From: Bowdeniella nasicola | Lineage (GTDB): Bacteria > Actinomycetota > Actinomycetes > Actinomycetales > Actinomycetaceae | Length of the DNA stretch: 32,032 bases | Direction: 5' to 3' | Assembly (NCBI RefSeq): GCF_001907295.1 | Contig: NZ_MQVR01000021.1 | Location: 1 to 32,032 of the forward strand | Shown here: positions 1-7,689 of the stretch, one piece after another | How positions within the stretch are numbered: the stretch's first letter is position 1 | Layout of the letters: every line of letters starts with the position of its first letter | Notes under the pieces: generated by a model | Seen by the model: only the letters and a program-made list of their open reading frames with translations | Told to the model about the DNA's origin: nothing | Databases searched by the model: none | Position numbers and translations under genes: made by a program

Positions 1-42
1 CGGGACCTCGCTGATCTTCACGCTCCAGTCCTTGGTCGCCAT
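1..42 (-). CDS. Start of an unidentified ORF inside the presumed IS (partial)
   Basis: ATG at 42 opens a frame of 14 codons (MATKDWSVKISEVP) that leaves the window. AAAGGTG lies about 7 nt upstream, a usable ribosome-binding site. Its position just inside an IS30-like terminus suggests the first codons of the transposase. Fourteen residues are too few to recognise the family, so this is inferred from position only. Confidence 0.35.
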   Translation of the reverse strand, partial: MATKDWSVKISEVP

Positions 43-95
43 CCTTGAACACCTTTCTCACCTCAAGGTGTTGCGACGACCAGTTGAATCCGCCC
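1..95 (-). mobile_element. Terminus of an IS30-family insertion sequence (partial)
   Basis: On the minus strand, 95 down to 67 reads GGGCGGATTCAACTGGTCG then TCGCAACACC. This closely follows the terminal inverted repeat of classical IS30 (GATTCAATTGGTCAACGCAACA) as I remember it. It starts exactly where ppdK homology ends. Beyond it, a ribosome-binding-like AAAGGTG is followed by ATG at 42 and an open frame to the window edge. Only one end is visible, so family assignment rests on the repeat alone. Confidence 0.6.
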
Positions 96-844
96 ACCAT
101 CGTGCAGACGTTGACGGCCGTGCCGAGGTCGTGCGGGATGCGCTCGCGGCGGCGGTAGAGCACGGCACGCTCGGTGTTCCAGGAGTTGAAGACGGCTTCG
201 ACGGCCTGATCGAGCTGTTCGCGCGGATCCTGCGGGAAGTCGACACCCGCCTCGTCCTTCGTGATCTTCTTGAACTCGTCGACGAGTTCCTTGAGGTCCT
301 CAGCGCTGAGCTCGGGATCGGTGGCGACGCCGCGCTTGGCCTTCAGGGCATCGAGCGCGTCGGCGAACAGGTCGCCGTCGATGTCGAGGACGGTCTTGCC
401 GAACATCTGGATGAGGCGGCGGTAGGAGTCCCACGCGAACCGCTCGTTACCCGAGAGCTTGGCAAGTCCTTCGACGCTCTCATCGTTCAGACCGATATTC
501 AGCACCGTTTCCATCATGCCGGGCATCGAGAATTTGGCGCCCGAACGAACCGAAACGAGCAGCGGGTTCTCGGCGTCCCCAAAGCCCCGGTTCATCTGCG
601 TTTCGACCTCGCGCAGCGCGGTCGTGACCTGAACGTCGAGCTCTTCGGGAACCTTGTGCTTGCCCATGTATTCGCGGCAGGCGTCGGTCGTTATCGTGAA
701 ACCAGGCGGCACAGGCAGACCCAGGTTGGTCATCTCGGCGAGGTTTGCTCCCTTGCCGCCGAGCAGGTCCTTCTGGTCCTTGTCGCCCTCGCTGAACATG
801 TATACGTACTTCGGCATAGCTAAAGCCTCCAGCGCTTTGTCGGT

Positions 845-868
845 GTGACATACCTCGTTGCATGTCAC
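845..868. promoter_or_regulatory. Inverted repeat upstream of ppdK, candidate operator
   Basis: GTGACAT (845-851) and ATGTCAC (862-868) form a perfect 7-bp inverted repeat with a 10-nt spacer, 28 nt upstream of the ppdK start. The size and place fit a dimeric repressor or activator site. The spacer is too long for a CRP/GlxR site, which has 6 nt between half-sites. No regulator gene is nearby. Confidence 0.35.
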
Positions 869-971
869 TGGCCTAACCCTATCGAGTGTCCAGTTTGTCG
901 GGTGTAGGACCGCGGGCCCAGACGCTCAAAAATTTTTCTGGTATATGACCGACGCCCAGTGGGCAACGCAA

Positions 972-1004
972 CGGCCTCGCCTCCACGAATGTGAGGCGAG
1001 GCCG
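972..1004 (-). terminator. Hairpin downstream of the CsbD-like gene
   Basis: CGGCCTCGCCT (972-982) pairs perfectly with AGGCGAGGCCG (994-1004). CAC/GTG pairs extend the stem across a one-base bulge, leaving a GAAT loop. It begins 21 nt past the CsbD-like stop codon. There is no U-tract on either strand, so it may be a weak terminator or a 3'-end stabiliser. Confidence 0.5.
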
Positions 1005-1025
1005 AGGGTTGAAAGTGGCGCAGCC

Positions 1026-1196
1026 TTACTTGAAGGCGTCCTTGACGTCCTCGCCAGCCTGCTTCACGTTGGCCGATGCCTGGTCTTTCAGGCCGTCAGC
1101 TTCCATGGACTTGTTATCGGTGGCGTCACCAACGGCTTCCTTAACCCTGCCCTTGGCTTCTTCGGCTGCATTCTTGATCTTGTCTCCCAGACCCAT
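1026..1196 (-). CDS. CsbD-like small stress protein
   Basis: Codes for 56 residues beginning MGLGDKIKNAAEEAKGR. The charged, Ala/Lys/Glu-rich sequence with KNAAEEAKG and VKEAVGDAT is typical of the CsbD family, small hydrophilic proteins induced in general stress whose molecular role is unknown. The start at 1196 is chosen over a longer in-frame start at 1232 because AAAGGAGAT sits 7 nt before it and the family begins at this point. It is 74 nt downstream of clpC on the same strand, so it may be co-transcribed with the protease ATPase or have its own promoter. A hairpin follows the stop. Confidence 0.8.
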   Translation of the reverse strand: MGLGDKIKNAAEEAKGRVKEAVGDATDNKSMEADGLKDQASANVKQAGEDVKDAFK

Positions 1197-1270
1197 GTGG
1201 ATCTCCTTTCGTCGGCGACAGGTCACTTCCAATCTATCGCCGCGCTAGGGGGCGCGCATCTCGAAATGTG

Positions 1271-3880
1271 CTAGCCGACGGCCGGGCCCGATCCGGGCTT
1301 GACGTCGTGCGGCTGGCCCTCGGTCACGGGGTCGTGATCGGCGCCAGAGCCGTGTTCGACGAGCAGGGACCGCTGGGCGGCGACATCGGGATCCCCGATG
1401 TGCGGTGCGCGCACTGGCGGGAGTTCGTCGATGTCTTCGCCACGGAAGATGAACTCGCCGAGCACGCCCTCGCCCTGGGCATCGACGACGACCTTCTGGC
1501 CGGAGGTGATCTCCCCGAAGAGGATCTTTTCCGACAGGACGTCTTCGATATCGCGCTGGATGGCGCGACGCAGCGGGCGGGCGCCGAGCACCGGGTCGTA
1601 GCCGCGTTCGGCCAGCAGGTCGCGGGCGGCGTCGGTCAGCTCGATCGTCATCTCCTGTTCGCGCATGCGCTCATCGAGGCGCGCGATCATGAGATCGACG
1701 ATCCGGCGGATCTCGTCCTTCTTCAGCTGCGGGAACACGACGATCTCATCGACGCGATTCAAGAACTCGGGCCGGAAGTGCTGCTTGAGCTCTTCGTTGA
1801 CCTTCGACTTCATCCGCTCGTAGTCGGTCGCGAGTTCGCCGGTTGCCTGGAAGCCCGTCATGACGCCCTTGGCGATATCGCGGGTGCCGAGGTTCGTCGT
1901 CATGATGATGACGGTGTTCTTGAAGTCGACGAGGCGGCCCTGAGAGTCGGTCAGGCGGCCATCTTCCAGGATCTGCAGCAGCGAGTTGAAGATGTCCGGA
2001 TGCGCCTTTTCGACCTCGTCGAACAACACGACGGAGAACGGTCGGCGGCGCACCTTCTCGGTGAGCTGGCCACCCTCGTCGTAGCCGACGTAGCCGGGAG
2101 GCGAACCGAACAGGCGCGAGGCCGTGTGCTTCTCGCCGAATTCCGACATGTCGAGCTGGATGAGCGCATCCTCGTCGCCGAACAGGAACTCCGCGAGCGC
2201 CTTGGCGAGCTCGGTCTTACCGACGCCCGTGGGGCCGGCGAAGATGAACGAGCCACCGGGACGCTTCGGGTCCTTCAGGCCCGCGCGGGTGCGACGGATC
2301 GCCTGCGACAGCGCCTTAAGCGCGATGTCCTGGCCGATGATCCGCTTGTGCAGCACATCTTCCATATGCAGCAGCTTGGTGGACTCGGCCTCGGTCAGCT
2401 TGAAGACCGGGATGCCGGTCGATTGGGCGAGCACCTCGGCGATGAGTTCCTCATTCACCTCGGCGATCTCGTCGAGCTCACCGGAGCGCCACTTGGCTTC
2501 CTTTTCGTTGCGGGCCTCGATGAGGCGGCCTTCCTCGTCGCGCAGCGACGCGGCACGCTCGAAGTCCTGGTCGTCGATCGCGCTTTCCTTTTGGCGCTTG
2601 ACCTCCTGGATCTGGGCATCCATCTCGCGCAGCTCAGGCGGCGCGGTCAGGCGACGGATGCGCAGGCGGGCGCCGGCCTCGTCGATCAGGTCGATGGCCT
2701 TATCGGGCAGGTGGCGGTCCTGGACGTAGCGGTCCGCGAGGTTCGCGGCGGCCTTCAGCGCCTCGTCGGAGATGGAGACGCGGTGATGCGACTCGTAGCG
2801 ATCGCGCAGGCCCTTGAGGATCTCGATCGTGTGGGCGACCGTCGGCTCCTGGACCTGGATCGGCTGGAAGCGACGCTCGAGGGCCGCATCCTTTTCGATG
2901 TGCTTGCGGTACTCATCGATCGTCGTCGCGCCGATCGTCTGCAGCTCGCCACGCGCCAACATGGGCTTGAGGATCGACGCCGCATCGATCGCGCCTTCGG
3001 CGGCACCCGCACCGACGAGCGTGTGGATCTCGTCGATGAACAGGACGATATCGCCGCGGGTTTTGATCTCCTTGAGGACCTTCTTCAGCCGCTCTTCGAA
3101 GTCACCACGGTAGCGCGAACCCGCGACGAGCGAGCCGAGGTCGAGCGTGTAGAGCTGCTTATTCTTCAGCGTCTCGGGCACGGTCCCGGCGACGATGTCC
3201 TGCGCGAGGCCCTCGACGACGGCGGTCTTGCCGACGCCGGGCTCGCCGATGAGGACGGGATTGTTCTTGGTCCGACGCGACAGCACCTGCATGACGCGCT
3301 CGATCTCGTTATCGCGGCCGATGACCGGGTCGAGCTTGCCCTCGCGGGCAGCCGTCGTGAGGTTGCGACCGAACTGGTCGAGCACGGCGGAACCGGCCGG
3401 CTGCTCGGCGGCGGGGCCACCGGAGGCGACGGGCTCCTTGCCCTCGTACCCGCTCAGCAGCATCATGACCTGCTGGCGCACGGACTGCAGGTCCGCGCCG
3501 AGCTTCACGAGGACCTGCGCGGCGGTGGACTCGCCCTCGCGGATCAAGCCGAGCAGGATGTGCTCGGTGCCGATGTAACCATGGCCGAGCTGCAGGGCCT
3601 CGCGCAGCGAGAGCTCGAGGACGCGCTTGGCGCGCGGCGTAAAGGGAATGTAGCCCGACGGGGACTGCTGGCCCTCGCCGATCATCGAGACGATCTGCTC
3701 GCGGACGGCCTCGAGCGAGATATCGAGCGCTTCGAGAGCGCGGGCAGCGACCCCTTCACCTTCGTGAATGAGCCCAAGCAGCACGTGCTCGGTCCCGATG
3801 TAGTTGTGGTTGAGCATCCGCGCTTCTTCCTGCGCGAGTACCACGACTCGGCGGGCGCGATCGGTAAACCGTTCGAACAT
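1271..3880 (-). CDS. clpC: ATP-dependent Clp protease ATP-binding subunit ClpC
   Basis: AAA+ unfoldase of 869 residues that feeds substrates to ClpP in the cytoplasm. Two Clp_N repeats occupy residues 1-145 (EHVLLGL near 31 and EHILLGL near 106). The first AAA+ module has Walker A GEPGVGKT (212-219) and Walker B VLFIDE (279-284). A UVR-type middle segment lies around 415-460. The second module has Walker A GPTGVGKT (549-556) and Walker B VVLFDE (617-622). The UVR segment separates ClpC from ClpA, and there is no long ClpB-type coiled coil. The C-terminal 50 residues are acidic and variable, as in actinobacterial ClpC. AAGGAG precedes the ATG at 3880. A candidate ClgR box lies upstream. Confidence 0.97.
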   Translation of the reverse strand: MFERFTDRARRVVVLAQEEARMLNHNYIGTEHVLLGLIHEGEGVAARALEALDISLEAVREQIVSMIGEGQQSPSGYIPFTPRAKRVLELSLREALQLGHGYIGTEHILLGLIREGESTAAQVLVKLGADLQSVRQQVMMLLSGYEGKEPVASGGPAAEQPAGSAVLDQFGRNLTTAAREGKLDPVIGRDNEIERVMQVLSRRTKNNPVLIGEPGVGKTAVVEGLAQDIVAGTVPETLKNKQLYTLDLGSLVAGSRYRGDFEERLKKVLKEIKTRGDIVLFIDEIHTLVGAGAAEGAIDAASILKPMLARGELQTIGATTIDEYRKHIEKDAALERRFQPIQVQEPTVAHTIEILKGLRDRYESHHRVSISDEALKAAANLADRYVQDRHLPDKAIDLIDEAGARLRIRRLTAPPELREMDAQIQEVKRQKESAIDDQDFERAASLRDEEGRLIEARNEKEAKWRSGELDEIAEVNEELIAEVLAQSTGIPVFKLTEAESTKLLHMEDVLHKRIIGQDIALKALSQAIRRTRAGLKDPKRPGGSFIFAGPTGVGKTELAKALAEFLFGDEDALIQLDMSEFGEKHTASRLFGSPPGYVGYDEGGQLTEKVRRRPFSVVLFDEVEKAHPDIFNSLLQILEDGRLTDSQGRLVDFKNTVIIMTTNLGTRDIAKGVMTGFQATGELATDYERMKSKVNEELKQHFRPEFLNRVDEIVVFPQLKKDEIRRIVDLMIARLDERMREQEMTIELTDAARDLLAERGYDPVLGARPLRRAIQRDIEDVLSEKILFGEITSGQKVVVDAQGEGVLGEFIFRGEDIDELPPVRAPHIGDPDVAAQRSLLVEHGSGADHDPVTEGQPHDVKPGSGPAVG

Positions 3881-3947
3881 CAGCTCTCCTTGGACAAGTA
3901 GGGGCGTTTTTCGATGCTACCGAGACCGCCCAAGACCGTGCCTGCCT

Positions 3948-3961
3948 GTTCGCCACAGGCG
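3948..3961. promoter_or_regulatory. Candidate ClgR box upstream of clpC
   Basis: The plus strand reads GTTCGC-CACAG-GCG, matching the GTTCGC-N5-GCG pattern I recall for the ClgR regulator of clp genes in Streptomyces and relatives. It lies 68-81 nt upstream of the clpC start. The same bases also form CCTGT/ACAGG dyad symmetry (3945-3959), so chance or another regulator remains possible. Confidence 0.4.
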
Positions 3962-3986
3962 TGAGCGCCCCGAGGCGCGATTATCG

Positions 3987-4415
3987 CTAGGGCGTATCGA
4001 GGACGAGCGTGACCGGCCCGTCGTTCACCAGGCTGACCGCCATATCGGCTCCGAACACCCCGGTCGCGACCTCGATCCCATCGGCGCGCAGCAATTCGCA
4101 GACCCGATCGACGAGCGGCTCGGCCACCGGTCCGGGCGCGGCTTTCGACCACGATGGGCGCCGGCCCTTTTTCGCTTCGGCATACAGCGTGAACTGGGAG
4201 ACGACGAGCACGGGCGCACCCAGGTCGGCGACGGATTCTTCGTTGCCCAGGATCCGCAGGTCGCGGATCTTGCGCGCGATCCATTCACATTCGGCTTCGC
4301 CGTCGTCGTGGGTCACGCCGATGAGGGCGAGCAGGCCGGGCCGGGTGATTTCCCCGACGATTTCTCCTTCAACTTCGACGCTGGCTCGCGTCACGCGCTG
4401 CAATACGGCTCTCAT
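3987..4415 (-). CDS. dtd: D-aminoacyl-tRNA deacylase
   Basis: Codes for 142 residues, the normal length for Dtd, which hydrolyses D-amino acids mis-attached to tRNA. Diagnostic segments are the start [15 protein letters not shown], the LRILGN region, the SQFTLYA motif (catalytic Ser/Gln/Thr environment) and the cross-dimer proline motif, here [13 protein letters not shown]. The start ATG at 4415 opens exactly with the family sequence. No Shine-Dalgarno is visible; instead TACAGT, a -10-like hexamer, ends 7 nt before the ATG, so the mRNA may be leaderless. The gene is divergent from the Rieske gene at 4456 and sits upstream of clpC on the same strand. Confidence 0.95.
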   Translation of the reverse strand: MRAVLQRVTRASVEVEGEIVGEITRPGLLALIGVTHDDGEAECEWIARKIRDLRILGNEESVADLGAPVLVVSQFTLYAEAKKGRRPSWSKAAPGPVAEPLVDRVCELLRADGIEVATGVFGADMAVSLVNDGPVTLVLDTP

Positions 4416-4422
4416 AACCGCC

Positions 4423-4428
4423 ACTGTA
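4423..4428 (-). promoter_or_regulatory. Candidate -10 box of dtd (leaderless)
   Basis: On the minus strand TACAGT fits the actinobacterial TANNNT -10 pattern and ends 7 nt before the dtd ATG. This would put the transcription start at or next to the start codon. There is no Shine-Dalgarno sequence in the gap. Confidence 0.45.
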
Positions 4429-4443
4429 ACGCCGCGAGATGCT

Positions 4444-4449
4444 GATACT
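4444..4449 (+). promoter_or_regulatory. Candidate -10 box of the Rieske gene (leaderless)
   Basis: GATACT (4 of 6 matches to TATAAT) ends 6 nt before the ATG at 4456. The only GAAGG nearby lies 1-2 nt from the ATG, too close for initiation, so a leaderless mRNA is likelier. Confidence 0.4.
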
Positions 4450-4455
4450 GAAGGC

Positions 4456-4854
4456 ATGACTAGCTCACTGTCCCGCCGCGCCGCCCTCATCGCTTCCGCC
4501 GCCGGTATCGGCGTCACCGTCGCCGCCTGCTCCGGTGGCTCCAAAGACGAAAAGCCCGGCGAAGCGGGCGAGGTCATTGGCACGATGAAGGATTTCAAGG
4601 ACGACGCGTTCGTCGCGAAAACGAAGGGCGGCGCCGATGTCGTCGTCGTTCGCGAGGGCGAGAAGGTCCAGGCTTTTTCCGCGACGTGCCCCCACAGCGG
4701 CTGCATCGTGCGCAAGAAAGACGGGGCGCTCGACTGCCCGTGTCACGGCTCGCTGTTCAACGCGTCCACCGGCGCCGTCGAACGCGGCCCCGCGAAGGAG
4801 GGCCTTGCCGCGATCTCGGTGAAGGTCGACGGCGAGAACATCACCCTCGCCTAG
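4456..4854 (+). CDS. Tat-exported Rieske 2Fe-2S lipoprotein
   Basis: Codes for 132 residues. The N-terminus has a twin-arginine signal ([10 protein letters not shown]) followed by a hydrophobic stretch and lipobox VAAC, giving lipidated Cys25. The folded domain carries the two Rieske motifs CPH (C78, H80) and CPCH (C94, H97). C83 and C96 are placed to form the usual disulfide. Tat export fits a cofactor inserted in the cytoplasm. The protein would sit on the outer face of the membrane as an electron carrier. It is much shorter than the QcrA subunit of the bc1 complex and has no bc1 neighbours, so its partner is unknown. Its stop codon overlaps the stop of the convergent gene within CTAG. Confidence 0.88.
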   Translation: MTSSLSRRAALIASAAGIGVTVAACSGGSKDEKPGEAGEVIGTMKDFKDDAFVAKTKGGADVVVVREGEKVQAFSATCPHSGCIVRKKDGALDCPCHGSLFNASTGAVERGPAKEGLAAISVKVDGENITLA

Positions 4855-5147
4855 TTCGCGAGCCAGCCCTTCCGCACGCGGTAGTGCGCGCAGGCGAAAT
4901 CGCGATTGCGCGCGACCTCGAGCAGCTCGAAGTCGGCAGCGAGTGGGAAGAGTGGCTGGCCGTCGCCGAGCGTCACCGGCGCGAACTGCAGCCACAGCTC
5001 ATCGAGCGCGCCGATCTTCTCAATGAAGGCGGGATAAGCCATCGGCCCCGACGTGTCGAAGTCTTGGGCAAACAGCCAGTCGAGTGAGTGGTCCGTCGTG
5101 GCGATGAAACCGTCGAGAGTGCAGGCAGTATAAAAATGGATCGCCAT
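4851..5147 (-). pseudogene. RibD-C/DHFR-like reductase with internal deletion
   Basis: Codes for 98 residues. The start (FYTACTLDGFIAT, then SLDWLF and AYPAFIEKIGAL) is the classic N-terminus of the dihydrofolate reductase-like/RibD C-terminal family. The end (DELWLQFAPVTLGDGQPLFP) is the family's C-terminal strand region. The roughly 85-90 residues normally between them, with the MGSxTYE segment and the NADPH-binding GGG motif, are absent, and the two parts are joined in frame at residues 47-49. Most relatives have about 180-190 residues. Without the cofactor site it should not be an active reductase. It may be a decayed gene, still open. TAGTCT ends 6 nt before the ATG, suggesting a leaderless start. 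Confidence 0.75.
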
Positions 5148-5153
5148 CGGGCA

Positions 5154-5159
5154 AGACTA
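5154..5159 (-). promoter_or_regulatory. Candidate -10 box of the truncated reductase (leaderless)
   Basis: The minus strand reads TAGTCT, fitting TANNNT, and ends 6 nt before the ATG at 5147. No Shine-Dalgarno is present. The surviving promoter suggests the shortened gene may still be transcribed. Confidence 0.35.
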
Positions 5160-5179
5160 CGCCCCTGCGAGCCGACAAC

Positions 5180-6283
5180 CTAGAGCTTGCCGAGGCCGCC
5201 CAGCGTCGGCGGCTTTTGCAGGCCACGATTGCGCGCCCCGCGCAGGTCATCGCCCGGGCGCGATGCGGGCCGAGCCGGGCTCTCACCCGATGGGTCGACG
5301 ATGATCTCCTGGGCTGCGGGCACGTCGTCCACGAGGAGGTCCGCATCCGGCGGCGTCGTGCGCTTGACCAGTGCAAGTGCGATGGGGCCGAGCTCGGGAT
5401 GGCGCACCGCAGACGTCACCTTGCCGACGTTCTTCGGGCCGAACGTGACCGCAGCGCCAGGCTCGGGCAAGTGTTCGGCACTGCCATCGAGATGGAGGAG
5501 GACGAGGCGGCGCGGCGGGCGACCAAGGTTCACGACGCGAGCGATCGTTTCCTGGCCCGCATAGCAGCCCTTGTTGAGGTGGACGGCCGTGCGCAGCCAG
5601 TCGAGCTCCATCGGGATGACGCGCTCGTCGACCTCGGTCGCGAATTGCGGGCGCCAGGAGGAAATCCGGGCGGCCTCGTAGGCGAGCGAGCCGGCGATCG
5701 CCTCGGGATGGGCGGTGGCGAAGGCGGCGAGGTCCTCGTCGCCGACGAGCGCGAGCGCCGTCGGGGTCACGTCGGGCTCGACGCCTGGCGTGGTGAAGGT
5801 GGTGCCGCCGTCGACGTGCGGCCATGGGTCGCGCCAGACGGCCTCGGTCGCGAGCGGCGGCTCGGCAATGGCCTCACCCGCGAACGCGATGACGGAGCCG
5901 GGACGAGTCGTGATCTCGACGCGGGAGGCGAAGACCATCTTCTTTAGGTGCTCGCTGAGCGTTTCCTCGCAGGCGCGATCGACGAACGCGATGATGCGCT
6001 CGCCGTCGTCGATGAGTCGCATCGCCGCGGTGACGTGACCGTTGGGCGTAAGGATGAGGGCTTCGGTGGCTTCACCCGCGGGCAGCTGGGCGAGGTGTTG
6101 GCTGGAGAGCGCATGCAGCCAGGTCAGGCGGTCGGCGCCGGAGATTTCGATCGCGGAGATCTGCGGGAGCGGCACGATCGCGCGCCCCGCGGTGAAGTCG
6201 CGGAATTCGTGGACGGGACGGCCACGGTGCAGCAGGACGTCGTCGTCGAGGACGGCATCGGGCAGGGTCGAAAAATCGATCAC
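5180..6283 (-). CDS. ygfZ: YgfZ/GcvT-domain folate-binding protein
   Basis: Codes for 367 residues. The signature KGCYAGQE at 238-245 is the conserved K-G-C-[FY]-x-G-Q-E motif of the YgfZ family, tetrahydrofolate-binding proteins that help assemble or repair certain Fe-S clusters in the cytoplasm. The N-terminal half (RGRPVHEFRDFTAG, then GADRLTWLHALSSQ) is the GcvT-like folate fold. I place the start at the GTG at 6283 (protein MIDFSTLPDAV) because GGGGAG lies 8 nt before it. A second GTG at 6290-6292 overlaps the upstream stop as GTGA and is possible. It follows the nitrobindin-like gene closely, so the two are probably co-translated. Confidence 0.9.
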   Translation of the reverse strand: MIDFSTLPDAVLDDDVLLHRGRPVHEFRDFTAGRAIVPLPQISAIEISGADRLTWLHALSSQHLAQLPAGEATEALILTPNGHVTAAMRLIDDGERIIAFVDRACEETLSEHLKKMVFASRVEITTRPGSVIAFAGEAIAEPPLATEAVWRDPWPHVDGGTTFTTPGVEPDVTPTALALVGDEDLAAFATAHPEAIAGSLAYEAARISSWRPQFATEVDERVIPMELDWLRTAVHLNKGCYAGQETIARVVNLGRPPRRLVLLHLDGSAEHLPEPGAAVTFGPKNVGKVTSAVRHPELGPIALALVKRTTPPDADLLVDDVPAAQEIIVDPSGESPARPASRPGDDLRGARNRGLQKPPTLGGLGKL

Positions 6284-6288
6284 GGGTC

Positions 6289-6858
6289 TCACTCCCCTTC
6301 GGAGGATTGCGTCAGTCGGACGGTGACGTAGGGCGCGAGGTCCTGGCCGAAAGCGGCCATCGACGCAGACCACATGAGGTCCTCACCCTGTTTGAGATAG
6401 CGGCGCTGCAGTTCGGTCACCGGCGGCGCGCTCGCGGTGGCCGCGAGCGCCGTGGATTGCAGGAGGAGCGCGTCCTCGCTGATGCGACCCGCGAGCGCCG
6501 CGGTGAAGCCGGCGGGGTCGGCGAGCATGCCTTCGACATCGTGCGGGCCGGGCGTCCCGACGGCATCGGGCGGCAGGCGCAAGTAAAGCGTTTCGGTGCC
6601 CCACACGCCCGCGGACTCGAGCTGGCTCAGGCCGGTCGCCGCGTCGGCATCGGCGGCGATGGTGCCGTCGATCGCGGTCGCGACCTCGAATGTGCTCGTC
6701 GTAATGAGGTAGGGACCGCCGTCGTGGGTGACGTGGAAGTCGTGGATGAGGACCTGCGCGTCGACCCCGGCGCCGGAGAAGATTCCCCAGCCACGCCAGT
6801 GGCCGAGCAGCCAGGCAAGGGGTGCGATTTCGATTCCGGGCGCGCTCTTCCGTGTCAT
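6289..6858 (-). CDS. Nitrobindin-like (FABP/DUF1794) beta-barrel protein
   Basis: Codes for 189 residues. The N-terminal motif LLGHWRGWGIF (17-27) is the GxWxGxG signature of nitrobindin-type, fatty-acid-binding-like ten-stranded barrels. The C-terminal strand MAAFGQDLAPYVTVRL is recognisable too, but family members that bind heme carry the proximal His where this protein has Tyr177. Heme or NO binding is therefore doubtful. The ATG at 6858 overlaps the upstream stop codon as ATGA, so translation is coupled to the membrane protein gene. It continues directly into ygfZ. This gene order suggests a small operon. Family is fairly sure; function is not. Confidence 0.8.
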   Translation of the reverse strand: MTRKSAPGIEIAPLAWLLGHWRGWGIFSGAGVDAQVLIHDFHVTHDGGPYLITTSTFEVATAIDGTIAADADAATGLSQLESAGVWGTETLYLRLPPDAVGTPGPHDVEGMLADPAGFTAALAGRISEDALLLQSTALAATASAPPVTELQRRYLKQGEDLMWSASMAAFGQDLAPYVTVRLTQSSEGE

Positions 6859-7631
6859 ACCACTACCGTAGCGATCGTTCGCGCCACGATATAGACGACG
6901 ATTCCCGCGGACAGGACCGGAAGCAGTGCTGCGGCGATCGCCGGACGGTAGCGTCCCGAGGCCGGAAAGAGCCCAAACAGGATGTGCAGTCCGGCGTACA
7001 GAATCCCGAGGCCCACGCCGGTCGCGGCGCCCGCCCAGAGTCCCACGGAGGGAAAGAGAATGCCGATCGCTGCGCCGGCGATGCCGGCAAAGAGCGGCGA
7101 AAGATACGGCGAGATACGTCGCGGGAAGAACGCGCCGCCGATCGTGGCGGCGGTGAGTGAACACGCCCCGACGAGGATGATCGCCATCGGGACGGGGTGA
7201 TCGCCCGCCTCGGGTTGGCTCGCGCGCGTCACAATGCTGACCCAACCTGCCGAGAGGGTCACGACGATGACGCCGGTGACCGTCGACGACAGGGATTCGA
7301 CGATCCGGGGACGGCCGTCGGTTCGTAGCATCTGGTGGACGAAGGAGGCGATAACACCGCCGGCAAGGACGAGGTTCAGGGCCCGGAACCCGCCAGCAGT
7401 AGCCGCGGCCGCGAGGCCGACAAGTCCGGCGAGCGCGATGACGACCCCAGAACCGCGCTGGGCGGGGACGCCAAGGAGGCGAGGCCAGCCGGCGGCGAAG
7501 AAGCAGACACCGACCGCGACAACCGCGGCGACGACGTAGACCTGGATGCTCATTTCGTGAGCGAGGAATGCCGCGAGGGCGAGTAACGCTGATGCGAGGG
7601 CGGTAATACCGCCGCGCATCGACGCGGTCAT
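6855..7631 (-). CDS. Conserved polytopic membrane protein
   Basis: Codes for 258 residues with about seven or eight hydrophobic segments (for example ITALASALLALAAFLA, VYVVAAVVAVGVCFFAA, GVVIALAGLVGLAAAATAG and LYAGLHILFGLF). No catalytic or transport motif is recognised. I choose ATG 7631, with GGAG 8 nt upstream; the adjacent GTG at 7634 is the alternative. It heads the transcription unit that continues into the nitrobindin-like gene (4-nt overlap) and ygfZ. It resembles unnamed actinobacterial membrane proteins found next to such genes, but I can give it no function. Confidence 0.75.
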   Translation of the reverse strand: MTASMRGGITALASALLALAAFLAHEMSIQVYVVAAVVAVGVCFFAAGWPRLLGVPAQRGSGVVIALAGLVGLAAAATAGGFRALNLVLAGGVIASFVHQMLRTDGRPRIVESLSSTVTGVIVVTLSAGWVSIVTRASQPEAGDHPVPMAIILVGACSLTAATIGGAFFPRRISPYLSPLFAGIAGAAIGILFPSVGLWAGAATGVGLGILYAGLHILFGLFPASGRYRPAIAAALLPVLSAGIVVYIVARTIATVVV

Positions 7632-7689
7632 CACGGTATCTCCACCCCCGATCGTTTTTCAGCCGGAACCTATTGTGCCTTATGTCTAT

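Larger units (their letters stand above)
1..817 (-). pseudogene. ppdK: Pyruvate, phosphate dikinase, N-terminal part, disrupted
   Basis: Intact enzyme interconverts pyruvate, ATP and Pi with phosphoenolpyruvate, AMP and PPi in the cytoplasm. The start ATG at 817 follows a GGAGG site at 826-830. Residues 1-241 match the ATP-grasp nucleotide-binding part: the opening MPKYVYMF, the GGKGANLAEM loop, VSVRSGAKFSMPGMMETVLN, and the RIPHDLGTAVNV segment. From about position 98 downward the family sequence stops: the expected MVFGN followed by the SGTGVAFTR region is absent. The DNA there resembles an IS30-type terminus (see 67-95). The frame stays open to the window edge but encodes no PPDK sequence. 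About 640 residues of a normal 880-residue enzyme are missing, so the gene is probably inactivated here. The rest may lie beyond the IS. Identity of the N-terminus is secure; the disruption is a strong inference. Confidence 0.85.

Noticed and set aside
1268-3901. 877-codon open frame opposite clpC on the plus strand
   Set aside because: It mirrors clpC codon for codon. Its Arg/Leu/Asp-rich text has no domain and it arises from GC-rich third positions. clpC is unmistakable.
4416-4715. N-terminal extension of dtd to 242 residues
   Set aside because: The extension is the antisense of the Rieske gene, and the family starts exactly at 4415.
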